NCBI GenBank assembly: GCA_947359465.1
Contig: OX375878.1
Span: 87,704,377 to 87,768,376 of the forward strand
DNA length: 64,000 nucleotides
Reading direction: 5' to 3'
Source: Metellina segmentata
Taxonomy: Eukaryota; Arthropoda; Arachnida; Araneae; Tetragnathidae
The position numbers and the translations under genes were made by a program. The notes beneath the pieces are model-generated. The model saw nothing but the letters and a program-made list of their open reading frames with translations. It did not search any database and had not been told where the DNA came from. This document shows positions 13,501-28,500 of this stretch, in pieces; position 1 is the stretch's first letter, and every line of letters begins with the position of its first letter.

Positions 13501-16500
13501 AGCATAGTAAACCATGATGACCAACTTTTCCATGAATGTTTCTTAAAATCTTTCAGAACTATAACAAAAAAAAGAGAACTTTTTACTTTTTGGCGCACTT
13601 TGTTTCACTTCACACCTAACAGAATCATCGAAGAATTTATAAAAACACATATAACTCAATTTAAAGAAGGAATTTATTTCTTTTATTCGAAATATCTTGG
13701 TATTTTCCCTAAAAAAGATATGTATCACAAGATTATGACAGATTTAGAACTGGAATGTTTTAAGGAACAAAATCACTGTGTGTAATAGTGTATAATTATG
13801 AATTGAATAAAAACCCATTCGTTTCAACTTATGTTAAAAGAATTAAATTTTGAATGTTCAGTTTATGATTGTATAATTGGTTTGTGAATTTTTGAAATTG
13901 AAAAGTAAAAAAGGGAATAAATTAATTTGAAATGAAAAGCTGAAAAGAGGTGAATGTTATTTTAAACGGTTTATTAGGTAAAAACTTACTAGGATATTGA
14001 ACAATATACAGGATTTAAAACTGAGATGATGATCTGACACATGTGTCTGTAAATGTGAGAACGCTAAAATGTTTTTAAATCCTTTAGATTGTGTGTCTCT
14101 AGATCTAAAAACCATTTTAAAATCAAGAAACTAATTTTATTCCTCGGACATCTTCTGTTGGTCTCTGGACCAGCAGAAGCTGATTTCCTATATTTTTACG
14201 GATTTGGTTGTCTAACTTGTCTAGACAAAAAGCAAACAACAATACGAACAAAATTATTGTTACTTTCAAAATTTAAAATATGTTTCCTGAAATATTTTTA
14301 TTTCAACCTCAGCTTGAAGAAATCGTAACATCTGGAATGCATCAATACATGTTTTATGAAATGTAACTAATAACACTAGAGAGTTCGTTCCCTGCTCGAC
14401 AACTCCCAAAATTGCTGAGCACACACGCACATTTGTTTGTTTTGTATTCTGACATTCCCTTGACAAGCCCATTCATGCTATAAAATTATTTTCTAAAATA
14501 TTTTGTACTCTTATGGTTCTTGCACCAACCGATTCGATTCTTGATCTAGCTTGGGTCTCCCAATAATTTACCCAGTTGGCGGACGGCTGAAGAACAATTT
14601 TTTCAGAATATTTGAGGGATAAGTCTTAGGAGTAGTCTATATGTCTTTAACCCTGGTGGTGGTTTATATTTCGCGTAAAAAACTGCCCTATAGTGGCTAG
14701 CCTTTGATATAAAACTAAGCTCTAAGCTGTCAACAGTTCTGCACAAGGAACTGTTTTTACTACTTGGACTTCCGATCCCCATAGCAATAGGGCAGTTTTG
14801 TCTCGACGTTATATCTCATCCTAGGCAAAATTGACCAGATCGTGGACGAAATGTCTCGTCGAAATACTAGCAGGGTTGAAAAGGAAGGAGTTTGTATTAT
14901 TAGTTATCTCTGTAGTAGATATTTTTTCTCTTTGAATCTGTCTTAAGACGAGTTTTTCTCCCTTCCAGTGTCCATCGTCAACGATAGTGACATTTTTGCC
15001 GGACTAGAGAGCAGAGAGTGTGTGAACTGTGGGGCCATTTCCACACCACTATGGAGGAGAGACGGTACTGGACACTACCTCTGCAACGCTTGCGGTCTCT
15101 ACCACCGCATGAACGGCATGAACCGACCCGTGGTCAAGAACCAAAAAAGACTGGTGAGATACTTGCTAGGAATAATTTTAGCAAAGATTACCATATTTCT
15201 TGCTATATCCGATTGTTTATTGGTTTTAAAAACGCGTTCTGGGTCCCAATCGGTCGGTTTGTGTCTCCCCCAAAAGAAAAGACATTAAGGTCACGCTCTT
15301 CCATTTGTATCGGTCACTGCTTTGCCCTGATTTGCATGAGAGCTTTGAGGGTAACACTGACACTGATCATTTGGAAGTATGGTAGAACCTTGATTATCCG
15401 AGCTCCGAATAATCGAGTGCCTGTGTTATCCGAGACGAATATGATGTCAAATTTTCTGTAGGTAGGTAGGCAGTTTAATTTTCGTGATCCGGGAACAACA
15501 CAACGGGCTATTGGCAATGGTCCGGGATCAATCCCGAAAGGGAAAGATCAGAGGAAATAATGTCATAGTTTTGAGCTAGGTTTTTTTTTTCAATCTACGA
15601 GCACCAGTTTGCGCACTTTGTGCAAAGAGGTGAGAGTTTGCTGATGAAAGGCAGAAGACCGTTAAGGGCTTTTCAAAAGAGTTTAAAAGGTGTGTAAATC
15701 CACGTCCAGATTTATTGTAATACTAGAAAAATACCCGACCTTACTCGGTTTGAATTGGTTTGAATTGACTCCAGATTGAAGAGATGATCAAAATAAACAC
15801 ATGTCTCGTAGAATAAAGTAATATTTGAACACCTTTCGCCATCGTTATAATTTCTACAACTTACCTTGGACACAAATTCAACGCATGCTTATCCATTTAT
15901 GTAATACATTTCACACACATCGCACCCTAGCTGTATGACAAAGCTACAAAATGACGAAAGGTGTGGCAAACTTACGGCGAGTGCTTTCACACTCGTAGTC
16001 AACAAAACAATATTTGTTTACTTGTGGCACTCTTACTTTCTTTACTTGTTGCATCAGACATGCGACATTGTCGAATTTCGCTTATTATTCTTTCAATAAC
16101 GTCATTATTCTTTCAATAATGGCATAATTACACTTAAAATTTGCTTTATTCTGACCTACCTGCCACTTTAAGTCGAATACTTTGAGGTTGTGTTGCGTAT
16201 GATGAGAAGAAAATACATTTATTAAAATAATACATATTTAAAACAGAAAACAACAAAATAAAACAAAATAAAAGATGTCGGGGAAAAGTTGTTATAAAGA
16301 TATTAATTTGTGATTCTTTTTTATCTCTTGATCTCACAGTGTTTCCACAACTTACAACTAAAAAGTGCACAAAATTTGAATTGTGAAATTAATTCAGAGC
16401 GAAAAAAAAATAGCATTGCGCTGCGCTTGATCAACCAACACGAGTTTCCGTTTCATTCCGTTCATTAAAAAATATCGTCTATACCAAATTTTCGGAAATC

Positions 16501-19500
16501 GTTTGCATTGAGCAAGGAACAAAAATAAGACTCGAAATAAATGAAGTTTCAAAGCTGACATTCCATTAAAAAATAACTTGGAAAACTAATTGCTTTTTAG
16601 CAGTACTGGTAAAGCAATTCAAGTAATCGTAATACTCAATATACGCGCGCGTTCCAGTTTTTACAAAACTACCAAATTATGGTTGATTTAAGTATATTTA
16701 CTCAGGTGTTTTAGCATAAACCTTATCTATTTATAAAAATAAATAAATAAATGTTTAATATTGCATTAACTAAACTAATTTATAATGTATAAACTAAACT
16801 ATCTTGCAATCAAATATCTGGAATTAAAATCATGTGATGCCCGTACAAATACACAAACACAAAATCGAACATACAACAGAAAGACAGACAGACAGACAGA
16901 CTTATGCAACCAAGTTCAATCACTAAATGAAGATAATTACTCACAGTATGCAAAGTTTCATGAAAATATAATAAACCATGTGGACGTGTATAGGGTATAT
17001 ACAATACATACAGACAGGCAGACACCTAACGCGCAAGAGGAGGATTTAGCATAAGAAGGGCCCAAAAAACGGACAGAAAACTTGAAATGGGTCAAAAATA
17101 TTGAATGTACAAATAAACACGCCATTCTTATTTATATAGATTAACATTATAGTACAAACCGTGACACAAATTCGAGTACAGATTATTCTTAATTCTGTCT
17201 TTATGAATCTTTTCAGAAGCAGTAGTAATGACACGTTGTACAGTAAGTCTTTTCAGTATTTCGTATAAAATGTTTTGCAATTCTGCGTGCGTCCATATTA
17301 TCCGAGGTGACCTCAGTTCACTTTACCTTGGATAATCGTGGTTGAACTATACTGCGAGAATATTCCCTTTTCCCTTCAAACTGATTGGCTTAGGAACAAG
17401 GGTTGGGCGTCGAGTTAATTTGAATGAACAGTGTAGCAATTTCTTCTAAAATTGAAATATCTGTAACAAAATTGATTTAGCCACTTGGAATTTTGTGATA
17501 AATTATTTGAATTGGTAGTTACCTAAGAGTTTTGGTCTTCAGACAGTAATACATTACATTGGATGTTGTTGGACTCTGTTACACCTATACCGTTTTCGGC
17601 TACATAGTCTGCCTTAAGCAGAGAAAGTTATAGAAAGAAAATAAGAAAGAGTTACATTGATTAGGTGTCCGAATCAATTCACTATAAAGTATAAAACATT
17701 TAACAAAAAATCCCATTTTACACAGAACATAAAACAAGCGCAGATATACACACACATACCACTAAATTCGTTAAATTCAGAGTCTAATAGAAGAAATAAA
17801 ATGCAAGCTATAGGCAATTTAAGAAAGAAGAATAGACAATGCACAAATGCATATAAAAGGGAATCAAAGGCAAATTCTTTAAAAAAAATTGCTTCACTCT
17901 CCTAGCGATTTCGACGAGATATCCCATCTTGTAACAATAGGGCACATTAGACCGTATCAACAGTTTAAAGTATTGGACCCAAAATTTGTTGATCTTACAG
18001 CCAAAGTGTTCATTGATGACACTACTGTACATGAGGCATGAGCAGTTGGGTAGCGGAACTTTTTCTGTCTGGTTTGTTTATTCACACAAAATCAGTTGAG
18101 CAGATAAGTAACCAGGACATCATTTCGTACGGGACCCAGAGTTAGCAATATATTTTTTTATCAGATGAAGATCTCGACTTAATGATGCATTAGAACTTTG
18201 AGTATACGCTGTAATGTCAAGTAATATCAAAGACACCTCGTATAATCAGATACTCGGATAATACGGACATTCTTACACAAAATAGCCTATACAAAATACA
18301 GAAAATATTTTCTGCACAACATGTTAATACGTATTACAGCTACTGAAAGATTTATAAATGTAGGATTAAGAGAAATCCGTACTCGGATATGTATTATAGA
18401 ATACACAGACTGTTATTGTGACAGTTTTACAATAAATCTGGGCATGAGTTACGTACCTTTTAAACTCTACTGAAATATTCTTTAACTTTCTTATTTTCCC
18501 CAGCCCTTTCTCGCCTCTTTTAACGAAGTACGCTCACTTATCCTGACACACTCGAAACAAATTTTGTCCTGTTTTCTATATTTTTGATTGATACTAATAT
18601 AAGTTGTTTTTCAAAACAAGATGTTTTTTTCAAAAGGAAAAAAAAATTAAACTAGCCTTTCAAGAAAGGTGTAACAACAAACTCAACATACAGAAACAGA
18701 ATAATAATTTTATTACAAAGAATTAATGGAGGCAAATACGTGGATTTATGTCATTTTGTCGACGATTTTCTGTTATTTTATACAACTTCATTGTTTGATT
18801 TCTTTCCTTGATGATGAAAAAGAAAGGATTAAATGGCAAAGGATATCGCTAAATACTTTTCGTTTATGATTGATGAAGGCACTGTGTGTACATCAGCACT
18901 CGAAAGTTTCATCTTTTTCCAGTCAAGAGCATTTAGTAAATATACTTCGAGGAAAGGAAGTAGACATATGGCATTGATGGGTTTCGTAACCTAAAACGAG
19001 CTTTTCTCTGGCTCCTTCCTAACACCTCCATTACGCTGTTTGAAACCAACTCATCACTGTAGGAATATCTATCTTATTTCATATTAGAACAAAATAAAGC
19101 AATATTTATCTTTTAAAGGACATCGAGTCAGTTTTATAGGGAATGTATGTTAGGGTAAATGCCTTTGCAGTGGCGCTGTTAGAGAAAAGGGTGCCCAAAA
19201 CGCGCGTTTTTTTTTATTTTTAAAATATGTGTATGAATTCCATATTTTAAATGCATAAAATAATTTTGTAATATTATATTTAAAAAAAATTTTAAAAATC
19301 GGAAGTTAGTTAACAGTTTATTATATTAATATCACACACATAAATGGGGACAGCCCACAACAAATGGGAAAATATAATAATGGAACAAGTTGTGTTTTCC
19401 CTTTCATAAATGCATATTTTCCCATCGCATGAACGCTTTAAGTGATAAATATTTAAAGTGAATTTCAAGAAATGATTTGAGTACTTTTTTATTAATCTGT

Positions 19501-22500
19501 TTAATTAATTTTTTATTAATCCCGAGTTTGTGAGCCATTATAATTTCGAAAGCTATGCTGGTGTTAATTTAGTTTGGTAGGACCTTTCAAAGAGATAAGT
19601 AGGTAGGTATTTAATTAACGTGGTACAGGATAAACAGAACGAGCTATTGGGGACGGTTCGGAATTAATACCGAAGGGAAAGATCCGAGGACAGTACCACG
19701 TAATTTTTAACCACAATCAGATAACGACCTTCCAAGGAGAAGGTTTAAGAGAAGGTCAACTCATTTCAAACCTGGCGACTGTTTTTGATGTTAAGTACGG
19801 TCATCCTTATGGGTAAAGCCATACTGCTACACCAAGTGTCCTTACTGAAAGACAGATATTGCAACTTTCACCCACTCCATGATGTAAATTGATTTAGATG
19901 TTCAAGTCGCATTGTTCGTCGTACAAGACAGTAAAAGAAAAAGTCTGGAATAGAGCACCTCAAAATCATTCGTATAGAGGGCAAAGAAATGGAGAAATAG
20001 CCAACTTCAAGTTATGAAGAGAACAGGTAGCATATTCTTGATTTAGAATGGATCACACCAAAGCATTTAAATTTGTGTCAGGAAAAAAGCCACACTGATT
20101 AACACAGCTGTCAGGATAACATCATGTGTAGTCTTGACCCCGCACTGCAATGTTTCGTCATATCATGACAAGACATTTATGATGATCCGAGACATCTTTT
20201 GAACGTTTTATGCAGGGGGAACATCAGGAAACTCGAATCTAATTTTAATGCGGGAATATAAACCAAAATATTCTAATTTTTTGGTGCTTTTTTGTTATTA
20301 TTGGTTTTATTATTATTTTTTTTTTGTCATTACTGATATTTTGCAATCGCACACACAAAAAACGTAGAGGTTTATATTACTAGGTGAACCTAGATGCTTA
20401 TAATAATTGTGGTTACCTTAACGTTTTTCAACTGTAAGAAATACCAGACCTCCCTTTGACATAAAAACTGTATTCCTAAGTTTGGATCTCTACGAAATCA
20501 ATTCCTGGTTACGCTATTATGTGTAAATTTGTGTACACTCAAGACAAATACTCGATAAATCTCTATGTATTACTTTCGAAGTTCTAATTTTTATTTACCA
20601 ATTAAAATGTTTGATTTAAATTATGATGAGTTATTAGAAAGGTTTAATTTTAGTGTGCTTTTTCTTCAGTCAGCTTCTCGTCGTATGGGACTGTTCTGTT
20701 CCAACTGCCAAACAACCAATACTTCTCTTTGGAGGCGAAATAATCAAGGGGAACCTGTTTGCAACGCCTGTGGGTTATATTTTAAGTTGCATAAAGTAAG
20801 TTTTCCAATCATTAATTACATGGCGATTGCAAATATGTATTATAGATTACGGGTAGGTTTTCAAATACCTGTAAATTAATGTTTGATTAAATACCTGTAA
20901 AAAAAAATTTGTGGTATTTTTGAAAATTATCGTTGTTAAACCACCTCTTTTCTTAATTATGATATATATATTGTTTAATAAATTAGTTTCATTTTCTCTG
21001 TGCTTTAAGATCTTCAGAGCTCTTGATGCGATGACAGAAGCTGCAAATGCTTCTAGAATGTGATATAATGCCTTCAAAAATATAATCTAAAGAGCTATTT
21101 TTGAGGTATGGCTCAGTAGACGTCAGCCAGGATATTCAACATCAACAAGAATCGATTACCTTATATTTCAATGATGTCATAATTAATGTGACAAAATTGC
21201 TAGTACATTACATCTCAGAACATGAGTTCGGTGTATTGTCACCGACATCACGATGTCTTCTTTAAACAAGAATTTTATATGCATTAACGAGATTAAATAA
21301 AAGATAGGAACAATGGATTGGGAGTCATAGTCCTGTGGAAATTAATCCTTTATCTGAATCGGCAAGGTGGAATCATCTGTGCAAGTAAAGTGAAGATATG
21401 GCTTATTCTAGCCTTAGAAGCAAAAGCGGCAACTTTTCTGGGGACCTTTCTGAAATACATAAGATTTTCAGTCCCCGTTGAAAAAGAAAAATTCATCGAT
21501 GCACCAGTGTAGTTCCAGTATTCGCACCATTTGGCTTGGATTTTTTTTTGGGTTATAATTTAGCATTTTGAGCGATTGGCCCGAATCATAAAGATGGAAA
21601 TAGGATTTATTTTCAATGACAATTCAGCTAAACCATGGGACGGGGAGCTTTTTCATACTGGAAGGCCCCATTAATTTAGCTGTAATGAAATAAAGTTACT
21701 TTCAAGAAACCTCAATTAGATAAACTTAAGTAGGAACATTATTTTGTAAAAATCTAATATATACTTAATCATTTCAATGAAAACCATTTATTGATTTTAA
21801 AGTTAACTGATTTTGTTGCGTCTGTATTTTGCTGGAAAGCATTTGAATGTTTGTTTGCAGTATGGACATCCGTAGTTTCTAGATGAGTATCCATTATTTG
21901 TGACCTTAAGGGCGTCTTGATTTGGGCAAGGTAGGAGAATGTAGATTCCCAGCAATAAGTGGTTGAAAAACAAGAAACAACTTTTCAGGCAAGTTGTCGT
22001 AGGTGTGGGTATTCTATCGCAATTTTCCATACTTCTATTGGATCTATCTTAGCATCAAACAATGCCTTGGTGACATCAACTGAAATGCTAATTTGAGTGT
22101 GATGTCATGATTCTCAAAGTCAGTGAACCTTTCATTATATTCTCCAATTAATAGGTTCATAACAGCTGTGTATTCTCCATATGATTCGCTTATAGCATCC
22201 TGCTCATCCACCTTACTTGAGAAAACGTTGATCTGAAATTTTGTTTTGAAGAAAGTTTAGAAAAGGTATATTTTTGAAATGCTTGGAATGTTTGCCACAT
22301 AACATATGTGGACTTAGTTTTACCTCGCAAAGAAATATTCAAGTTGTTTTGATTTGATACATCAAACAGAAATGCAGTATTCCTATAGAAATCTTTCAAT
22401 AATTCACATGACTGGTTCTATCCTTCACAAAATTTAACTATCTGTTCACGCAGAGATAAAATTTTGACTAACACATGTCCCAGCAATTGTCAACTTGCTT

Positions 22501-25500
22501 TAGAATGATGTGCTGTAAATCAACACTGAATACCTAATCGTTCAATTTTAGCATGTTACGAAACTTACAGCTGTATTGCATGTTCACAAATATATTTAAC
22601 AATATGTATACCAAAGTATCTTCAGCAAAGATTTTAATGATGCAAGGTAGAAGGAGAAAAAAAGTTAGAGCATCTAGATATATTATAACTTTTTACCTGT
22701 GCAAAATGGTTTTCCTGTAATGGAAGGAGCACCATCTGTACATTCATTAGCTAAATTTACCAAATCCAATTCGACTTCTATGTTGAAAGTTGATAGATGT
22801 GTGCCTCACAGATTCCCTGTGTTCTGCTCGCAATAGTGACCAAAGCGAGTAATTTCGTTGCAAATAAAAAAAAAATCTAGGCTCAATCAGCAGTATTAGT
22901 TGCTATCATTTAATCCAAAGCGATTGAATAACATATATTTTCCTTTTGAAGTATTGTATCATGAAGTTGTATTAAGTTGAAGGCTAGTTCATACTACCTA
23001 TCAGTTATGGTTCTCCTTGAAAAGAGACAGTCATTTGTACTTTGAAACGTTATCGGTGTCTAAGCATCCCACAATTTCGACAGTACATTTTCACAATTTC
23101 TACATCAGCAAATCTATTACCTTTTCTCCAGAGTATCAAATGAAATGTCGTATCGTTTATTTCAGATGAATCGTCCTCTAACTATGAAAAAGGATAACAT
23201 ACAACGAAGGAAAAGGAAACCAAAAGCTTCAGAATTGAGAAACGAACACAGCCATAAACAAGCATGGGCTCCTGTTAAGCAAGAGGTCGCAGGTAAAGAT
23301 AATTTTATATTGATTCTCAGAAAGCGACAAATATAGCTTCAAAAACACATTATATAGAATAGTTATTGAATATTTTCAATTAGAAGAACATTCATAAACG
23401 TTTTCGAACCAGTAAAAACTAAATACTGATAATAGACATAAGTGATTGTTTAATGTTATTTCAAGTACCCCTAAAACACTAATTTAAACACGATTAAAAC
23501 ATACCCAAACTGATTTTTAACTTTGGTCAGTGATGTCGTTTTAAAGCTATTCGTACGTATGAAGAACATTTCGGCATTGGTTTGAGCCGAACATTTTATA
23601 AAAATTGTTTTCTTGTGAAATGGTGAATATTTCTGACAATGTAGCGGTTAATACAGACAAACGTGAGTAGAAAATGACTGTGCGTATCGTTTAAAAATTC
23701 TTTGTAAGATTTATTCAAATATATAAAAAAACATATCGTAGAGTGGCTTAAACCAAAATTTTTAAAAATTGTTTTCGTGTGAACAGGTGAACTTTCTCAA
23801 CAATGCTGAGGAATGAACGCAAGCAAAAGTGAAGAAAAACCAAACGAAAGACAAGAGTAATTGATGAGGAATGTAAGAAGCCCTCGAAGACAGCCAGCAC
23901 AACAAACAGTATCGAGAATGTCCGAAAGCAGCCTCTGACGGCAAATAAATATCCAAATAAATGCTTTGAAAAAATACTCGACTAGCTCATTTTACCTCTC
24001 CGATCTACAAGTCACAGTCCAATGCTCCAAACCTGGCGGCTCAATAAGTTAAAGGTGGGATCTTCAGTAGTAACCACTGTCCCTAATGCTCTACTACACT
24101 AGATTTTTTAAGTCTAAGCAGATTTCAAGCAGCAATATTTCCTGCAGGCAGATTTGAATAGTTTACTTGAAAAACAATTCCTAGATTCAGTTTGTTTTGT
24201 TTTCTCATAAGTCACAAATGACTGTTTGTGTTGGAAGTTCGTAAAAATAATTCGGGAATTCCCTTATTATGAAATTTACCATGGGTATTCTCTCTTCTGT
24301 GACAGAAAAACCTTTTGTGTGTATGTCTATTACTTGACGTCGCCTATATTGTGCCTGACGTAGCTTGCCCAAATACGGCCCTGGGATCATAAGATCCCCC
24401 CCCCCCAAAAAAAAAAATGGTGCCCTTTTCTAATTTCAGCCCTTGATCCAGAGGAATTTTCTGCACGACTCTGGTGAAAATATCTTTGATATAATAACGT
24501 GACTTCGAAGAGGTACTACATTCAAGATGACTAAGTTTCAAGTCTGTAAGTCCTTCAGTAACTGCCTTATAAATCCAATTCAGATGCTTTTTCATCACAC
24601 CTATGCCTATGATATGCTTTGGTTCGTAACTTTTTGCTTCAAGGCTAATAAAACCACGGCTTACGCCTATGGCATGAAATGTGCGTACTAACACTACACT
24701 GTAATTATGCCGTCGCTGGTTGAGTAGTAAAAAAAGCTGATGATGGTTTAATCCAAGAAAATTGCATTTTTATTAATTGACTGGGAAGAAGCAAACATGT
24801 CTGCAAACAGCAAAATAATTCAGTGAATGAAACTTACATATTATCGACATCAACCAATGTTGACGTGGAATATCCTATCACACATAGTTTTAAGAAATTA
24901 ATAACCAATGATCCAATGATATAAAAATGAATATTCGTAGATCCAATGATGCAAAAAATGAATACCCGTAGATACAATGATGAAAAAAATGAATGATATT
25001 GAAAATGCTTACCAAATATTATTCTGTACATTACAAATGGAATTCTTTGCATCGAACTCCTTAGAAATCTTCGTTTGAAAAATATTCGATACCACACAAT
25101 TTCAAAGACTAAAATGAGATTTTAATTACTTAGTTATAAAACTCCTCTTTAGTTTTAAAATTCTACCAGTCACCCGTGCTATGCATTGTATTTCGTGTTG
25201 GTATGTGATGGTTTGCAATTAATTTGCTACATGAACGCTAATAAGACGGCTTAAAGTTGATTTCTAGTCACCATGAACATCCATGCTTAGTCGAGGATTC
25301 GAACGACGACCTAGAGCAGAGAATTAGAGAGATATCCACTCTACTAATATGCTTGTCATAATACCATTACTTTAGTTTTGATTTGCCAATTTTGTGTTAT
25401 GCGTTTTTAGTTTTAGTAATTAGAAAATTTATCGAGTGAAACGTTTCAAATCGTAAGTTTATCTTCCCATAAAACTAAATTCTGAAAATGTTCTCTTAAA

Positions 25501-28500
25501 AGTTGATATGCATTGTGATTAGTTTAAATTTTCTATTCAAAAGTATTTATTGCCTTTACCACTACCAAAATTAGATTTTTTTTTCAAATTGGAGAGGTTA
25601 TTTGTGTTATGAATGATTCAAACACATTTTCTCTGAACTTTTGTCTTGAAATTATTCATATTAAGAATATTTAGACTATGGAAGAGTCGTGCAGTTTTAG
25701 ATAGTAGGGGCATGAGAAAAACATGTTTTTCCAATAATTATGTAACTATGATTTCCTCACGTTCACTTATCAAGTAAAGAAAACTAACTGACTTTAATTG
25801 GTGAGTGACTGACATATATTGATTTTGCGCTAATAGTGCAGAGCTACAAATCTTTTAGCCTATAATTTTAGTCTAATAACATTTTAATGACAACAATTAA
25901 ATCATCAAATACAATGGGAAAATGGTTTGTAAATTTTTTTTATAAAATGTAATGCTTGTTTTTAGCACAAATACTTGACACTTTAATTCCTCCATGGAAA
26001 GTGAAGGATAAAATTCTAGTTCAAAGTTAATAGAATCATTCTTGTAGTTTGTCTTCTAGAATAGAGTTCACGATTAAAGGAAGTCAGGCATTGGTTTAAC
26101 AGTTTGAAACATTTGCTGAGAGACAGTTATCTGAATTTGCTTGCTGATGTGCTAAAAAATATATGAAAAAGAATTCCTAGGAGCATCATCTTAAAGTAGA
26201 TTTTCTTATTATTAGCAAAATTACTCGGAGTTACTCGGGTTGAATTGGCTAACTAACTTCCGTTTTCGATAATAAATTGTAATTCCTATTTCCCATCGTA
26301 ATACCTATTCATGTAACGAAAAACACACTCCAATAAAGGTACACAATTTAAATGCATAATTTCACAAAGGTAAATAAATGTCAAATTTAGCATTTTACAT
26401 TTTTGTAGACTTTAAGTTTTTTGTAAAAAATAAAAATATCTAGAACATGCCAATGCTATCCAGAATGCATAAGATAATTGAGAGTATGCATAGAAATGCC
26501 TTGTATGTTATTTAAAAAGAAAAGCGTTTCCTAAAAATGTACCATGATTCAAAATATTTTTAAAGAATTTAAATATTCACTTACCTCTACTGCAGATATT
26601 CCACGAAAAATATGAAATTGAAAATCCAGAGGTACTTCTTAAAACGTAGATTAATAAAAAAAAGCTTCGAACGAAAATCAATGAATGTCTCTGTTCTTTT
26701 TCACTACAAAAAGCAGTCTCGGAATATAAACTAGATGATTACAGAAATTAAAAAATGCAAACGATTAATAACGATGGTTTCAAATGTTCAGTTACGCATG
26801 CCAAAATTATTTCGTAAAATAACAAGATTGCCATATTAGCTACAAGTTTTATTTTAAAAGGTTTCGTAGTGCATATTTGTTTATAATGTTTTATTTTCTA
26901 TATTGTCTGTCCCAAATATTCAGAGTTTTTTTTATATCTGTAACGAAAAAAAAAAGGCTCAAAATAAATAAGTATCAGAATTTAAATTCCGTAAAAATAA
27001 TTGCTTTTTCAGCAATACTCGCAAAACAAGTCAAGTAATTGCAATTCTCGGTACATATTCCAGCTCCTCCAAAATTACCAAATTACGGTTGATTTAAGAA
27101 CAGTCACTCAGATTTTTCAACTTGAAACTTGTCTAAATATGTAAGCAAAGGAAATTCAAATAATGTGCGTTCACCAAACTAAAATATGACTTATCAAGTA
27201 CAGGATATGGCATTAAAATATACTTAATAAATGTTATGTGATACTTAAACAAACACACAAACAGACGTAAAACGAGAAAACCAATGCAACCAAGCTCAGT
27301 CACAAAATGAATGTATGTAATCACATGCAAAGTTTCATGAATATGTACCCAGCCGTTTGGACTAGTACGGGCACACACACAAACACCAATCGTGCAAGAC
27401 CCTTGATTTTGTATTACAAAGGATAAATAACTTGAAATGGGTCGAAAATATCACCAAAATACACCAATCGTGCAAGACCCTTGATTTTGTATTACAAAGG
27501 ATAAATAACTTGAAATGGGTCGAAAATATTCAATGTACAAATACTTATATTTATTTATATAGATCAAAGCATTATATCCAGAGAACATAATCCAGATCCT
27601 TCTTAATATATTTCTAGCGTGTTATTTCTTAAAGCCCATCTAATCCCCCAAAAGATAAAAAAAATATGAGACATGAAATAAAAGTCAGAAAGAATATAAA
27701 TGGTTTTATAACCTTCCACAGTACCAAATATAAGTTTGAAAGTTTGTAACCCAGGTGAAATCTTAGATATTTAAATCAAATTTCCAGTTTTATTTTAAGG
27801 AATACTGTGGCAAAATTCAGCATCTAAATGGTTCAGTGATTGGAAATCAAATGGGGTTTCTAATCTCTATAAATAAGAATAGTGTGTTTGTTTTTGTACA
27901 TTGAATATTTTGGACTAATTTCAAGTTTCCTGTCCGGTTTGAGCCCTTAAGATGTAAAATCCGTCTTTTGCGCGTTTGGTGCCTGTATGTGTGTTCCCAT
28001 ACTACGTCCAAACTTTTGAATATATTTTCACGAAATTTTGCACGCTGTGAGAACTTACATTCAATTGGACGTAGTATGGGAACTGAAGACTTGGAGACTG
28101 AACTAGGTTGGCTAAGTCTGTCTGCTTTTCCGTTCTATGTCTGATTTTATGCCCATGTGTTTGTATAAGTATCACATAAAATAAATTTAACGTATGTTAA
28201 TGCAATGTTCTATATTTGATGTACCATATTTTACTTTACTGAATGTATTACTTAAAATTTCTTTGTTTAAATATTTAGGCAAGTTTCATGTTAAAACAGC
28301 TGAGTAACTATACTTAAATCAATCATAATTTGGTAGTTTGGGAGTAGCTGGTAGGTATATTGAGCGTATACAATTACGTGGATTGTTTAATCAGTGCTGA
28401 TCAAAATCAATTATTTTCCCAAAACTATTTTTACGGAATTTAAATTCTAATAGTTTATTTATTTTGATCCTTATTTTTTCTTTACAAAAGATAAAAAAAA

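Larger units (their letters stand above)
15380..17349. mobile_element. Tigger-like MITE with nested SINE and Helitron
   Basis: The left end is TGGTAGAACCTTGATTATCC at 15380 and the right end, reversed, is TAGTTCAACCACGATTATCC at 17349. Both are flanked by TA. The attatccga wording is typical of Tigger-type termini. A SINE piece (15459-15580) and Helitron copy 2 (15723-17140) make up most of the interior. Confidence 0.55.
23293..26211 (+). other. GATA intron 4, proximal part
   Basis: Holds the 24910 tandem repeat, a SINE head fragment and a C/A homopolymer junction at about 24399. The 116-aa minus-strand frame at 24344-24694 matches nothing I know. Confidence 0.4.

Noticed and set aside
14968..15461. 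Frames of 106 and 147 aa extending past GATA exon 2
   Set aside because: They include the real exon in one case and then run into the intron after a clean donor at 15154; the other frame is an overlap shadow.
24344..24694. 116-aa minus-strand frame
   Set aside because: No recognisable domain; it runs through homopolymers (C10/A11), so kept only as a note in the intron entry.
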